The notes: a model not told the origin generated them from the letters alone. A stretch of DNA of 64,000 nucleotides from Paraburkholderia rhizosphaerae (GCF_004366595.1 NZ_SORE01000002.1:365886-429885); one strand, 5' to 3'. Positions 25,389 to 34,086 are shown, counted from the first letter of the stretch. Program-made: numbers and translations.

Positions 25389-27821
25389 TCAGGCCACGAC
25401 TTTGAGCGGGATGTATTCGTTCTTCTGCGTGCCGCCGATGCGCGCTTCCCACGGATCGGGCAGCCCTTCGAGCGAGTACAGCAGCCGTTCGTACAGCGCC
25501 TTGCGGCTTGCCGCGTCGTCGACCACCTTCTGCTTCACATAGTCGAGGCCGACGCGTGCGATGTAGTGCACGGTGCGATCGAGGTAGTACGCTTCTTCGC
25601 GGTAGAGTTGCAGGAACGCACCGGTGTACTCCTTCACTTCATCGGCGGTCTTCACCTTCACGAGGAACTGCGCAACCTCCGTCTTGATCCCGCCATTGCC
25701 GCCGACGTACAACTCCCAGCCGCTGTCGACCGCGATCACTCCGACGTCCTTGATGCCCGCTTCCGCGCAATTGCGCGGGCAGCCTGACACGGCGAGCTTG
25801 GTCTTGTGCGGCGACCACATATTCGCGAGCATCGTCTCGAGATCGATGCCCATCTGCGTGCTGTTTTGCGTGCCGAAGCGGCAGAATTCGCTGCCTACGC
25901 ACGTTTTTACGGTACGGATCGATTTACCGTATGCGTGGCCGGACTTCATGCCGAGGTCTTTCCACACATTCGGCAGGTCTTCTTTCTTGATGCCGAACAG
26001 GTCGATACGCTGACCGCCCGTCACCTTCACCATCGGCACGTGGTATTTGTCGGCGACATCCGCGATACGGCGCAGTTCGGCGGAGTTCGTTACGCCGCCT
26101 TTCATCTGCGGGACCACCGAGAACGTGTTGTCCTTCTGCACGTTCGCATGCACACGCTCGTTGACGAAGCGGCTTTGCGGATCGTCGACCGCTTCGCGTG
26201 GCCAGGTCGACAGCAGGTAATAGTTGATCGCCGGGCGGCAGGTCGCGCAGCCGTTCGGCGTGCGCCATTCGAGAAAGTCGTAGACTTCGCGATGCGTCAG
26301 CAGGTGATGGTCGCGAATTGCCTTACGCACTTCGCCGTGATTGTGGTCCGTGCAACCACACACAGCCTTGGTCTTCGGTGTTTCCTGGAAGCTCGAGCCG
26401 ACCGTGCTCATCAGAATCTGCTCGACGAGCCCGGTGCACGAGCCGCACGAGCTCGATGCCTTCGTGTGCTTCTTCACATCGTCGAGCGTGAACAGGCCTT
26501 TCTCGGTGATCGCCTTGACGATCGTGCCTTTGCACACGCCGTTGCAGCCGCACACTTCGTCGCTGTCGGCCATCGCCGCTGCGCGGCTTTGCCCTTGCAC
26601 GCCCGCGTCGCCGACGCTCGATTCGCCGAACATGATGTGATCGCGCAGCTCGCCGAGCTTGCGGCCTTCGCGCAGCAGCTTGAAGTACCACGCGCCGTCG
26701 GCGGTATCGCCATACAGGCACGCGCCGACCAGTTGATCGTCGCGGATCACGAGCTTCTTGTACACGCCGCCCGCCGGATCGGACAGCACGATTTCTTCGG
26801 TGCCTTCGGCGCCCATGAAGTCGCCGGCCGAAAAGAGGTCGATACCGGTTACTTTCAGTTTGGTCGACAGCACCGAGCCCTTGTAGCTGCCGATGCCCAT
26901 CAGCGCGAGATGGTTCGCTGCGACCTTTGCCTGCTCGAACAGCGGCGCGACCAGTCCGTATGCAATGCCGCGATGGCTCACGCATTCGCCGACCGCGTAG
27001 ATACGCGGATCGTAGGTCTGCAACGCGTCGCTCACGACAATGCCGCGATTGCAATGCAACCCGGCCGCTTCGGCAAGGGCCGTGTTCGGCCGGATACCCG
27101 CGGCCATCACGACCAGATCGGCCGCGATCGTGCTGCCGTCGCTGAAGACCACGCCGGACACTTCACCCGCATCGTTGCCGGTGATCTCCGCAGTCGCCTT
27201 GCTGAGCAGGAATTTGAGCCCGCGTGTCTCGAGCGAGCGCTGCAGCAGCTTGCCGGCGGCCGCATCGAGCTGCCGCTCGAGCAGCGTTTCGGCGAGGTGC
27301 ACGACCGTCACTTCCATGCCGCGCAGCTTGAGTCCGTTGGCGGCTTCGAGCCCGAGCAGCCCGCCGCCGATCACCACCGCGTGACGCTTCACGGTGGCCG
27401 CGTCGATCATCGCCTGCGTATCGTAGATGTCGCGATACGTGATCACGCCCTTCAGCTTGTTGCCGGGCACCGGCAGGATGAACGGCGTCGAGCCGGTGGC
27501 GATCAGCAAGCGCTCGTACGGCGCTTCCGTGCCATCGGTCGCGATCACCTTGCGGCGCACGCGGTCGATCTTTTCGACGGTTTTGCCCAGATGCAGATGA
27601 ATGCCGTTCTGCTCATACCACTCGATCGGGTTGAGCACGATGTCGTTGAACGACTGCTCGCCGGCCAGCACCGGCGAAAGCAGGATACGGTTGTAGTTCG
27701 GGTGCGGTTCGGCGCCGAAGACCGTGATGTCGTAATGATCGGGTGCGATCGTCAGCAATTCTTCGAGCGTGCGGATGCCGGCCATGCCGTTGCCGATGAC
27801 GACGAGTCGGGGTTTGCTCAT
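25389..27821 (-). CDS. nirB: NADH-dependent nitrite reductase large subunit
   Basis: An 810-aa sirohaem flavoprotein that reduces nitrite to ammonium. In order: FAD/NADH oxidoreductase domain (VVIGNGMAGIRTLEELL, LLIATGSTPFILPV, AVVIGGGLLGLEAANGL), two BFD-like [2Fe-2S] segments (CGCNGVCKG, SSCGSCTG; CGCTDHNHG, NGCATCRP), the nitrite/sulphite reductase ferredoxin-like domain (KVTGGQRIDLFGI) and the sirohaem/[4Fe-4S] ligands CVGSEFC and CPRNC. The ATG at 27821 matches the family start; the open frame 18 codons upstream is not used. It is the first gene of the nirB-nirD-nasA-nasT-nasS unit and has a leader of about 215 bases. Confidence 0.94.
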   Translation of the reverse strand: MSKPRLVVIGNGMAGIRTLEELLTIAPDHYDITVFGAEPHPNYNRILLSPVLAGEQSFNDIVLNPIEWYEQNGIHLHLGKTVEKIDRVRRKVIATDGTEAPYERLLIATGSTPFILPVPGNKLKGVITYRDIYDTQAMIDAATVKRHAVVIGGGLLGLEAANGLKLRGMEVTVVHLAETLLERQLDAAAGKLLQRSLETRGLKFLLSKATAEITGNDAGEVSGVVFSDGSTIAADLVVMAAGIRPNTALAEAAGLHCNRGIVVSDALQTYDPRIYAVGECVSHRGIAYGLVAPLFEQAKVAANHLALMGIGSYKGSVLSTKLKVTGIDLFSAGDFMGAEGTEEIVLSDPAGGVYKKLVIRDDQLVGACLYGDTADGAWYFKLLREGRKLGELRDHIMFGESSVGDAGVQGQSRAAAMADSDEVCGCNGVCKGTIVKAITEKGLFTLDDVKKHTKASSSCGSCTGLVEQILMSTVGSSFQETPKTKAVCGCTDHNHGEVRKAIRDHHLLTHREVYDFLEWRTPNGCATCRPAINYYLLSTWPREAVDDPQSRFVNERVHANVQKDNTFSVVPQMKGGVTNSAELRRIADVADKYHVPMVKVTGGQRIDLFGIKKEDLPNVWKDLGMKSGHAYGKSIRTVKTCVGSEFCRFGTQNSTQMGIDLETMLANMWSPHKTKLAVSGCPRNCAEAGIKDVGVIAVDSGWELYVGGNGGIKTEVAQFLVKVKTADEVKEYTGAFLQLYREEAYYLDRTVHYIARVGLDYVKQKVVDDAASRKALYERLLYSLEGLPDPWEARIGGTQKNEYIPLKVVA

Positions 27822-28014
27822 GATGTCCGTTCTGCCGAGGTATCGCGCAGCGGGTGTCAGAACCCGATGCGACACACGTCGAACGCCATTGCCCGACCGG
27901 TATCGGCTACCGTTCCCGCCGCGCGCCGGAATGTGCGCGTCGTCGCGAAACGGCTGCCAGGTAGTGCGCGGACCGCCGCCGCCAGATCGCGCATGCGGGT
28001 CCCGCCTGATGCCG

Positions 28015-28032
28015 CCCTGCGTCGTTGCAGGA
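28015..28032 (-). promoter_or_regulatory. Hairpin with AACGAC hexaloop in the nirB leader, candidate ANTAR target
   Basis: On the minus strand TCCTGC pairs with GCAGGG (five Watson-Crick pairs and one G-U) around a six-base loop AACGAC, which has A at position 1 and G at position 4 as in known ANTAR-target loops. It lies just after the predicted sigma-54 start site of the nir/nas unit, whose own ANTAR protein is NasT. The known targets are two tandem hairpins; I did not find a convincing second one, nor a clear U-rich terminator downstream. Confidence 0.35.
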
Positions 28033-28045
28033 GGCGAGAGCCTTT

Positions 28046-28062
28046 AAGCAACGGTCATGCCA
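28046..28062 (-). promoter_or_regulatory. Sigma-54 (-24/-12) promoter for nirBD-nasATS
   Basis: The minus strand reads TGGCATGACCGTTGCTT: GG and GC are separated by exactly ten bases, and both boxes fit the TGGCA/TTGCT sigma-54 consensus. The start site would be near 28036, giving a leader of about 215 bases before nirB. Nitrogen assimilation genes are typical sigma-54/NtrC targets. GCACC half-sites lie upstream around 28128-28162, but no complete NtrC palindrome was seen. Confidence 0.65.
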
Positions 28063-28291
28063 TTCAGCAGCAAAACCCGGAATCCTTATAGGGCAAAGGA
28101 TTGCGCGCACCCGAAGCCGTTTCATATTGCACCGCAGCAGTGCGCGCAGACATGAATGCACCGATTTAGCGCGATGCCGCGCTGATGCGATGCTCGCCTG
28201 ATTTCTATTTGCTTTCGCCGGGAATAAGCGCCGGCAGCGGACGTTCTGGAGACCTGGTGGCTCTCCGCGGCACGGAACCGTGCGAAACAAG

Positions 28292-29524
28292 ATGGACCAT
28301 TTCATTGAAATTGCTGCGAGCCATGGCCAGAGCTTTACAGGCTATATCGCATTGCCCACGCAGGATTGCGCGCCGGGCGTCGTGCTGCTGCACGATACCT
28401 TCGGCATCGACGAACATACCAAAGCGATCGCCAGACGCTATGCCGAGGAAGGGTATCTGGTGGTCGTACCCGATCTCTACTGGCGGCTGTCGCCGCGCGC
28501 GTCGTTCAGCCGGCGCGGCGACGGCGACACGCACGCGCATGACTATGAGCGGCGCCTCGACCTCGAGCACGCGCTCGACGACATCAACTCCACCTTCGAG
28601 GCGCTGCGCGAATATCCGGCCCATCGCGGCAAGGTCGGCGTGCTCGGCTTCGGACTCGGCGGCAAGCTGGCGGTGCTCGCGGCCGCGCACACCGACGTCG
28701 ATTGCGCGGTCGGCTACTGCGGCGCCGCGCTAGAAGGGTATTTGCATGAGGCCCGGCATTTGCGTTGTCCGCTGGTGCTACATCTGGCCGGGCGCGTGGC
28801 GTCCGCCAGCGAGACGCTCGTGCGTGGAAAAATCCGCGCGGCGTTCGAGTACCGGCCGGGCGTGTCGATCTACGAATACGAGTGCGGCGAGTCGTTTACG
28901 GTGCCCGGCCCGGGGTTCGACCGGACCTCGGCGTCGCTGGCGTATTCGCGCTCGCTGTCGCTGCTGAAGAAAACGATGGGGCCGATCTACGGGATCGAGC
29001 GTGTGTGGAAGCGGCACACGTATCACAAGTACGTGACGCGCGACGCGGATGCGGTGATGGAAACGATGGTCGCCGATCCGTACTTCAACGACGTGCCGAC
29101 GATGACCGGCGCGATCGGCCACGAGTCGCTCAGGCGGTTCTACATCGAGCAGTTCATGTACTCGATTCCGCCGGACGCGCGGCATGTGCCGGTATCGTTT
29201 ACGGTCGGCACGGACCGGATCGTCGACGAATTCGTGATGGGCTGCACGCACACCTGCGAAATGCACTGGATGCTGCCGGGCATCGAGCCGACCGGCAAGT
29301 ACTTCGAAGTCGCGATGGTCGCGGTGATCTGCTTTCGCGGCGACCGGATCGATAATTTGCATGTCTATTGGGACCAGGCGACGGTGCTTGCGCAAATCGG
29401 CAAGCTCGACGCCGAAGGTCTACCGGTGGTGGGTATCCAGTCCGCGCGCAAGGTGCTCGATATTGCGCGGCCGAGCGATTCGTTGCTGCCGGGCATGAGC
29501 GGTGCCGACGACAAGCGGGGGTGA
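28292..29524 (+). CDS. Dienelactone-hydrolase-like / SnoaL-like fusion with lost catalytic residues
   Basis: A 410-aa two-domain protein. Residues 1-230 follow the dienelactone hydrolase (DLH) fold: GVVLLHDTFGID, VVVPDLYWRLSPRA, KVGVLGFGLGGKLAV, AVGYCGAALEG. The DLH catalytic positions are changed: the nucleophile Cys of GYCLGG is Gly121 (GFGLGG), the His of the GHSF motif is Glu200 (GESF), and the third-member Asp is not found. Residues 240-400 are an NTF2/SnoaL-like domain (VWKRHTYHKYVTRDADAVM, DRIVDEFVMGCTHTCEMHWML, DNLHVYWDQATVL). Any catalysis would have to come from the second domain. The gene is divergent from nirB; no operon partner is seen. A GTG at 28280 is an alternative start. Confidence 0.75.
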   Translation: MDHFIEIAASHGQSFTGYIALPTQDCAPGVVLLHDTFGIDEHTKAIARRYAEEGYLVVVPDLYWRLSPRASFSRRGDGDTHAHDYERRLDLEHALDDINSTFEALREYPAHRGKVGVLGFGLGGKLAVLAAAHTDVDCAVGYCGAALEGYLHEARHLRCPLVLHLAGRVASASETLVRGKIRAAFEYRPGVSIYEYECGESFTVPGPGFDRTSASLAYSRSLSLLKKTMGPIYGIERVWKRHTYHKYVTRDADAVMETMVADPYFNDVPTMTGAIGHESLRRFYIEQFMYSIPPDARHVPVSFTVGTDRIVDEFVMGCTHTCEMHWMLPGIEPTGKYFEVAMVAVICFRGDRIDNLHVYWDQATVLAQIGKLDAEGLPVVGIQSARKVLDIARPSDSLLPGMSGADDKRG

Positions 29525-29572
29525 GCGCGGTAGGCTATGTGGCGTTGCCGGTCGATTCCTGCAGGGGCGCGC

Positions 29573-30013
29573 ATGGGCACTAATACGATCGTATCGCTGA
29601 CCGTCGCCGGGGTGCTGGCGGTGGGCCCGTTCGCCGCGTCGATGGCGATGGCGGCGGGTGACGTTTGCGGGACGTTGTCCGGCACGGATGCCGATGCGGC
29701 AAATGCCGCGAATGCCGCGAATGCCGCAAGCGGTGCGAGTCCCGTCAGCGGCTTCCATGTCCGCGAAGGAGAGCCGGTCAATCTGCTCACTGGAGGCAAA
29801 ACCACGCCGGGCACGCTGCACGTATATGCCGATAACGGTGTGTATCGGCTCTACTGGCAGCCGGAGGGTCGCGTCGAACGTTATGTGCTCGCGAATGCGG
29901 GTCCGAACGCGGTCAGGCTGATCGCGATGCCGACGCAAGGCGTGCCCGCGCGCAATGGCGAACCCGGTACGATGCTCGCGCCGCAGCAGGTGCTGTCTTG
30001 TCCGATGCTGTGA
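29573..30013 (+). CDS. Hypothetical secreted protein with Ala-Asn repeat
   Basis: A 146-aa protein of unknown function. Residues 1-27 look like a Sec signal peptide ending MAMAA or nearby. A low-complexity DAANAANAANAA stretch follows near residue 45, encoded by 9-bp DNA repeats, then a small beta-rich domain (TTPGTLHVYADNGVYRLYW) and two cysteines, one near the mature N-terminus and one four residues from the end, which could form a disulphide. The ATG at 29573 has AGGGG upstream and yields the signal peptide. It follows the fusion gene by 48 bp. Confidence 0.6.
   Translation: MGTNTIVSLTVAGVLAVGPFAASMAMAAGDVCGTLSGTDADAANAANAANAASGASPVSGFHVREGEPVNLLTGGKTTPGTLHVYADNGVYRLYWQPEGRVERYVLANAGPNAVRLIAMPTQGVPARNGEPGTMLAPQQVLSCPML
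29702..29728 (+). repeat. Three 9-bp tandem repeats in a coding region
   Basis: AATGCCGCG occurs three times in tandem (the last copy ends in A), encoding Asn-Ala-Ala units in the hypothetical secreted protein. Because the unit is a multiple of three, copy-number change would lengthen or shorten the protein without a frameshift. Confidence 0.8.
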
Positions 30014-30043
30014 CGCACGCGCACGCGCACGCATACGCATACG
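30014..30043. repeat. Short ACGCGC/ACGCAT simple repeat
   Basis: Directly after the secreted-protein stop, a 6-bp unit repeats about five times (ACGCGC then ACGCAT variants). It lies between convergent genes and shows no coding sign. Confidence 0.6.
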
Positions 30044-30181
30044 CAGCTGTCGACCCATCCGGACTGACAGTGGTCGTGAGTTTTCCACGCGGATGCCGTC
30101 CGCGGCCTGCACGCCGGGTACGGCGTGGTGATCTTCGCGGTGGTCGTGACGATGCGAGGCTGCACGGTCACGCGCTCACGT

Positions 30182-30814
30182 TCAGATTGTTGGCGCGGCT
30201 TCGAGCGGCGCACCCGGCCACCATTTCCAGCTGTGCCGCGCATGGTGACGCAGTTCGATCGTCGTCAGCGGCGCGATTTCAATCTGCGTAAATGACGTGG
30301 CCGACGCACGCAGCACGTGAATCAGCGCGGCGCGCAGCACGGCCGCGTGAGTGATCGCGACGACGGTTCTGACGGTGCTATCAGTCGGGTTGACGCTGGT
30401 GGAGAGTGCGAGCTTGTCGAGCCAGATGCCCACGCGCGAGAGCACCATTTCAAACGATTCCCCGCCTGGCGGCGCCGCGGCGGGGTCGCGCAGCCACGCT
30501 TCGAGCGCGAGCGGCGCTTGCGTGGCGACATCGGCGATGCGCAGGCGTTGCCATTCGCCGTAGCAGGTATCCGCGAGTTCAGCCGCGACCGTCGCGGTCA
30601 GGCCAAGCGCGCGAGCGGTATCGCGTGCGCAGGCCGCGGGGCTCGTCAGCGCGTGCAGGTTGCGAACGCTTTCGAAGCGGATGCGCTCGCGCTGTGCATG
30701 CGCGTTCACTTCGGCGAGACCGCGCGCATCGAGCGGTTCGTCGTTGCCCGCGAACGTCGCGCTGCGTTGCGCGGCGGTCGACGCGTGGCTGATCAACCAT
30801 AGTCGTGTCGGCAT
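30182..30814 (-). CDS. CobC-like histidine phosphatase
   Basis: A 210-aa protein of the histidine phosphatase (phosphoglycerate mutase-like) superfamily. The RHG signature is altered to LISHAST: the catalytic His remains but the preceding Arg is Ser. The second His is in VAITHAAVLR, and CYGEWQ with PPGGESFEM match the acid/base region of alpha-ribazole phosphatase-like proteins. It is divergent from the B12-riboswitch cobalt transporter genes, where CobC-like genes commonly sit, so a role in the cobalamin nucleotide loop is likely. The altered RHG leaves activity uncertain. The ATG at 30814 aligns the motif at the usual position. Confidence 0.75.
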   Translation of the reverse strand: MPTRLWLISHASTAAQRSATFAGNDEPLDARGLAEVNAHAQRERIRFESVRNLHALTSPAACARDTARALGLTATVAAELADTCYGEWQRLRIADVATQAPLALEAWLRDPAAAPPGGESFEMVLSRVGIWLDKLALSTSVNPTDSTVRTVVAITHAAVLRAALIHVLRASATSFTQIEIAPLTTIELRHHARHSWKWWPGAPLEAAPTI

Positions 30815-30903
30815 GTCGCTCCATCGTGGCGCGCTGTTTGTCATTGAGCGCCGTTTTACGGGGCCAGTGTGATCCTTTCAGGCGCCGCACAGTTTAGCGC
30901 GTA

Positions 30904-31010
30904 GAATGAGCGCTTACGCGAAGCGGGGAAGCCGGTGCAAGTCCGGCGCGGTCGCGCCACTGTAATCGGCCACATGGTGGTCGGAAGTCAGACCCACGCT
31001 TCGTGCCATT
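30904..31010 (+). promoter_or_regulatory. Cobalamin riboswitch upstream of cbtB
   Basis: The conserved core is seen in order: GGGGAAGCCGGTGCAAGTCC at 30924-30943, GGCGCGGTCGCGCCACTGTA at 30945-30964, and the 3' box GGAAGTCAGACC at 30983-30994. CGAAGCG (30919-30925) pairs with CGCTTCG (30997-31003) to close the element. It lies 49 bp or so before cbtB, so B12 should repress cobalt uptake, probably by hiding the cbtB ribosome site, since no terminator was seen. Confidence 0.92.
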
Positions 31011-31058
31011 CCTGTTGCATCGACTATCGGGGCGCGTAACCCCAAGGAGATCTCCATC

Positions 31059-31286
31059 ATGACCGACGCCGTTTTCAAGCCGCTCGACGCACTCGAGCCT
31101 GCCGCCGAGCCCACGCCTATTCCGCTGCGCGAACTGTTGCCGTGGGTTGTGTTCGGCGGTTTGCTGCTGTTGCTCGCACTGTATTTCGTCGGCGCCGAAC
31201 AAGGCGCGACTTCGCTGATCCCCGGCATGTACGTGCACGAATTCGTTCACGACGGCCGCCATCTGCTCGGCTTCCCCTGCCACTGA
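31059..31286 (+). CDS. cbtB: Cobalt transporter subunit CbtB
   Basis: A 75-aa protein with one membrane helix (WVVFGGLLLLLALYFVGAEQ) and the C-terminal His-rich motif HEFVHDGRHLLGFPCH, a probable metal site and diagnostic of CbtB. It works with CbtA in predicted cobalt uptake for cobalamin synthesis. AAGGAGA precedes its ATG, and the B12 riboswitch lies just upstream. The cbtA gene follows after 14 bp. Confidence 0.93.
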   Translation: MTDAVFKPLDALEPAAEPTPIPLRELLPWVVFGGLLLLLALYFVGAEQGATSLIPGMYVHEFVHDGRHLLGFPCH

Positions 31287-31300
31287 CGCAGGAGCAAACC

Positions 31301-32044
31301 ATGGTAGGTAAATTGCTGGTGCGCGGGATGCTCGCAGGCATCGCCGCGGGGCTGATCACGTTCGGATTTGCCCGCGTAGCAGGTGAGCCGCAGGTCGATC
31401 AGGCCATTTCGTTCGAAGAGAAAGCCGACGCGGCGAAAGGCGAAGCGCCCGAGCCCGAACTGGTGAGCCGCGGTACGCAAGCGGGCGCCGGGTTGCTGAC
31501 CGGCGTGCTCGTGTATGGCGCGGCGGTCGGCGGGCTGTTCGCGCTGACCTTCGCTTATCTGTACGGCCGCGTCGGCAAGACGAGCGCGCGTGCGCTGTCC
31601 GCGTGGCTCGCGCTCGGCGCGTTTATCGCGGTGGCGATCGTGCCGGCGCTCAAGTATCCGCCCAATCCGCCGTCGGTCGGTGACCCTGAAACGATCGGCT
31701 ATCGCACCGGGCTGTACTTCCTGATGATCGTCATTTCGCTGACCGCGCTGGTGTTTTCGATGAAAGTGCGGCGTCATGCGGCCGCGCGTTTGGGTGCGTG
31801 GAATGGCGCGATCGTTGCGGGCGTGGTGTTCGTTGTGATTATTGCGGCGGTGCAGGCTGGCTTGCCGGATATCAACGAAGTGCCGGCCACGTTCCCGGCC
31901 GTCGTGCTGTGGAAGTTCCGCGTCGCGGCGCTTGGAATGCAGGCCGTGCTGTGGACTACGCTCGGTTTGCTGTTCGGCGCGCTCGCCGAACGCATGCAGC
32001 GCGTGCAGCGGGCTGCGCAAGCGGAGCACCGGTTGGCGGGCTGA
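31301..32044 (+). CDS. cbtA: Cobalt transporter subunit CbtA
   Basis: A 247-aa integral membrane protein with about five to six helices (LLVRGMLAGIAAGLITFGFA, AGAGLLTGVLVYGAAVGGLF, LYFLMIVISLTALVFSM and others), and the loop ALKYPPNPPSVGDPETIGYR characteristic of CbtA. GGAG lies nine bases before the ATG. It forms an operon with cbtB under the cobalamin riboswitch. The 3' end is convergent with a LysR gene 49 bp away. Confidence 0.92.
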   Translation: MVGKLLVRGMLAGIAAGLITFGFARVAGEPQVDQAISFEEKADAAKGEAPEPELVSRGTQAGAGLLTGVLVYGAAVGGLFALTFAYLYGRVGKTSARALSAWLALGAFIAVAIVPALKYPPNPPSVGDPETIGYRTGLYFLMIVISLTALVFSMKVRRHAAARLGAWNGAIVAGVVFVVIIAAVQAGLPDINEVPATFPAVVLWKFRVAALGMQAVLWTTLGLLFGALAERMQRVQRAAQAEHRLAG

Positions 32045-32093
32045 GACGGCGCAGTGCACCTGTTGCTCAATGTGCTTGATACGGCGGTGTGCG

Positions 32094-33041
32094 CTAGACG
32101 GCGGCGCGTGCAGCAAGCGCGTGCGCGCCGCCTTCCGCCCCACGTTTCCCGCGGGACGCACCGCCAGGCGGCAGCTCGACCAGTTCAAGAAAGCGCGCAA
32201 GACACGGGTTGCCATTCGTCGGCAACCACACCAATACCTGAGAAATCGACGGCGCTTCGGTCAATGGCTTGAATACCACGTCAGAAAGCTGCGCCCGCTG
32301 CATCGACGCGGGTACCAGCGCGACGCCTGCCCCTTCGTCGACCAGACTCAACACGGTCTGCTGTAAGCGCACCTCGAAGCGCACGTCAGGTTCGAATCCG
32401 CTGGCGCGGCAATGCTCGACGATCGCCGCATGCAGGCCTTCACTGACCTCTCGTACCGCAATAACGAACGGCTCCCGCGCGAGTTGCGCGATGCGAAGCC
32501 GGCGCGCGCGGGCGAGTGGATGCCGGCGCGGCAGCGCGACGCACAGTGGTTCGGTCAGTAGCGTGCGCGCGGCGAGCGCGGGGTGCGGCGCGCCGGACAG
32601 CATGATCGCGGCATCGAGCCGTCCGTCGAGCACTTGCGGCGCAAGGTCGTTCGACACGATTTCCCGCAAATTCAACGTGACGTCAGGAAATGCTGCGCCG
32701 TAGCTGCACGCGTACGTCGGCAGCACGCTGTACGCGGCGCACATCGTGAAACCGATTGTCAGCTCGCCGCGTTCGCCGAGGACGGCCGCGCGTGCATTGC
32801 GGCCGGCCTGGTCGAGCGCCGCGAGAATTGCTTTCGCGTCGGCATAGAACCGCGTGCCGGCCGCGGTGAGCGTCACACTGCGCGAATTGCGCTCGATTAA
32901 CGTAACGCCGAGCGACGCCTCGAGCGCCGCAAGCTGCCGGCTGAGCGGCGGCTGGGACAGATTGAGCCGTGCGGCTGCGCGGCCGAAGTGCCGCGTCTCG
33001 GCGAGCGTGACGAAATAGCGAAGCGGCTTGACGTCGATCAT
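32094..33041 (-). CDS. LysR-type regulator next to an AEC transporter
   Basis: A 315-aa LysR regulator with an N-terminal helix-turn-helix (HFGRAAARLNLSQPPLSRQL) and an effector domain. The C-terminal 25 residues are Gly/Ala/Arg-rich and extend past the normal domain end. It is divergent from the AEC-family transporter gene, with about 100 bp between starts, so it probably controls that transporter. Effector unknown. Confidence 0.87.
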   Translation of the reverse strand: MIDVKPLRYFVTLAETRHFGRAAARLNLSQPPLSRQLAALEASLGVTLIERNSRSVTLTAAGTRFYADAKAILAALDQAGRNARAAVLGERGELTIGFTMCAAYSVLPTYACSYGAAFPDVTLNLREIVSNDLAPQVLDGRLDAAIMLSGAPHPALAARTLLTEPLCVALPRRHPLARARRLRIAQLAREPFVIAVREVSEGLHAAIVEHCRASGFEPDVRFEVRLQQTVLSLVDEGAGVALVPASMQRAQLSDVVFKPLTEAPSISQVLVWLPTNGNPCLARFLELVELPPGGASRGKRGAEGGAHALAARAAV

Positions 33042-33141
33042 GATGCAAAAAAGGTATCGATAAGCGATTCATTCAGCATTGGATTGTATCGTTGTTCGCG
33101 CTTACGCTGACGACCTTCCGACTCTGCGCCGCGCGTCTTCG

Positions 33142-34086
33142 ATGCTGTCCACGCTTGAAATCCTGATTCCTGTCTTCGCGTTGATCTTCGCTGGCTTTGG
33201 TTGCCGGCGGCGCAATCTGCTTGGCCCGACCGCCGCGTCCGAACTTAACCGTTTTGTCGTGTGGCTTGCGTTGCCCGCGCTGCTGTTCGACACGATGGCG
33301 CACTCCACCTGGCATCAACTCGATCAGCCGGGTTTTGTCGCGACCATTTCGATTTCACTCGCGGTGGTGTTTATCGGCGTGCTTGCGGTGCGCATCGTGC
33401 AGGGGCGCCATCTGGCCGACGCGAGCGTCGATGCGATTGCGGCGTCGTATCCGAATACCGGTTACATCGGCTTTCCGCTCGCGATGATCGTGTTCGGCAA
33501 CGCAAGCCTCACGCCGACGACGATTGCAACGATCCTCGTCGCGTGCGTGCTGTTCGCATTGGCCATCGTGCTGATCGAAACCGGTTTGCAGACCGAGCGC
33601 GCGCCGCACAAACTCGGTTTCAAGGTGCTGCGCTCGCTGGCGAAAAATCCGCTGATCGTGTCGCCGATCGCGGGCGCGGTGGTGGCGGGCTTGAACTGGA
33701 CTTTGCCGCACAGCGTCGACACGTTCCTGAAGTTGCTGAGCGGCGCGGCGAGTCCGTGCGCACTGGTGAGCCTCGGTCTTTTCCTGGCCGGGAAGCGGCC
33801 GGCGGGCGATGGACGCAACACATCGTTCGTCTTTACCGCGATCAAGCTCGTCGTGCAGCCGGCGCTCACGTGGTGGATAGCGTCCCGTGTGTTCGCGCTG
33901 CCCGCCGACACCGTGGATATCGCGGTACTGCTGGCCGCGCTGCCGACCGGCACCGGGCCGTACATGCTTGCCGAATTCTATCGGCGCGAGGCCCACGTCA
34001 CTTCGCAGACCATTCTCTTCTCGACGCTGGCGTCGCTCGTGACGCTGTCGATGCTATTGCTGATCATGCAGCGGCACGGCATCTGA
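33142..34086 (+). CDS. AEC-family (auxin efflux carrier) transporter
   Basis: A 314-aa inner-membrane protein with about ten hydrophobic helices. Family features include the N-terminal LIPVFALIFAGFGCRR, NRFVVWLALPALLFDTMA, the YPNTGYIGFPLAMIVFG crossover segment and PCALVSLGLFLAGK. AEC members move organic acids or similar anions; the substrate is not evident. The ATG at 33142 gives the standard N-terminus, though no good ribosome site precedes it and a TTG 63 bases earlier is possible. Confidence 0.85.
   Translation: MLSTLEILIPVFALIFAGFGCRRRNLLGPTAASELNRFVVWLALPALLFDTMAHSTWHQLDQPGFVATISISLAVVFIGVLAVRIVQGRHLADASVDAIAASYPNTGYIGFPLAMIVFGNASLTPTTIATILVACVLFALAIVLIETGLQTERAPHKLGFKVLRSLAKNPLIVSPIAGAVVAGLNWTLPHSVDTFLKLLSGAASPCALVSLGLFLAGKRPAGDGRNTSFVFTAIKLVVQPALTWWIASRVFALPADTVDIAVLLAALPTGTGPYMLAEFYRREAHVTSQTILFSTLASLVTLSMLLLIMQRHGI

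Noticed and set aside
25806..28091. Open frame of 761 codons on the plus strand opposite nirB
   Set aside because: Antisense shadow of nirB with a low-complexity His/Arg/Asp-rich product and no ribosome site.
28120..28170. NtrC binding sites upstream of the sigma-54 element
   Set aside because: Only GCACC half-sites are seen; neither has a matching GGTGC arm at the right spacing.
30014..30043. Possible CRISPR-like or variable tandem array
   Set aside because: Units are only 6 bp, imperfect and without spacers; it is a short simple repeat.
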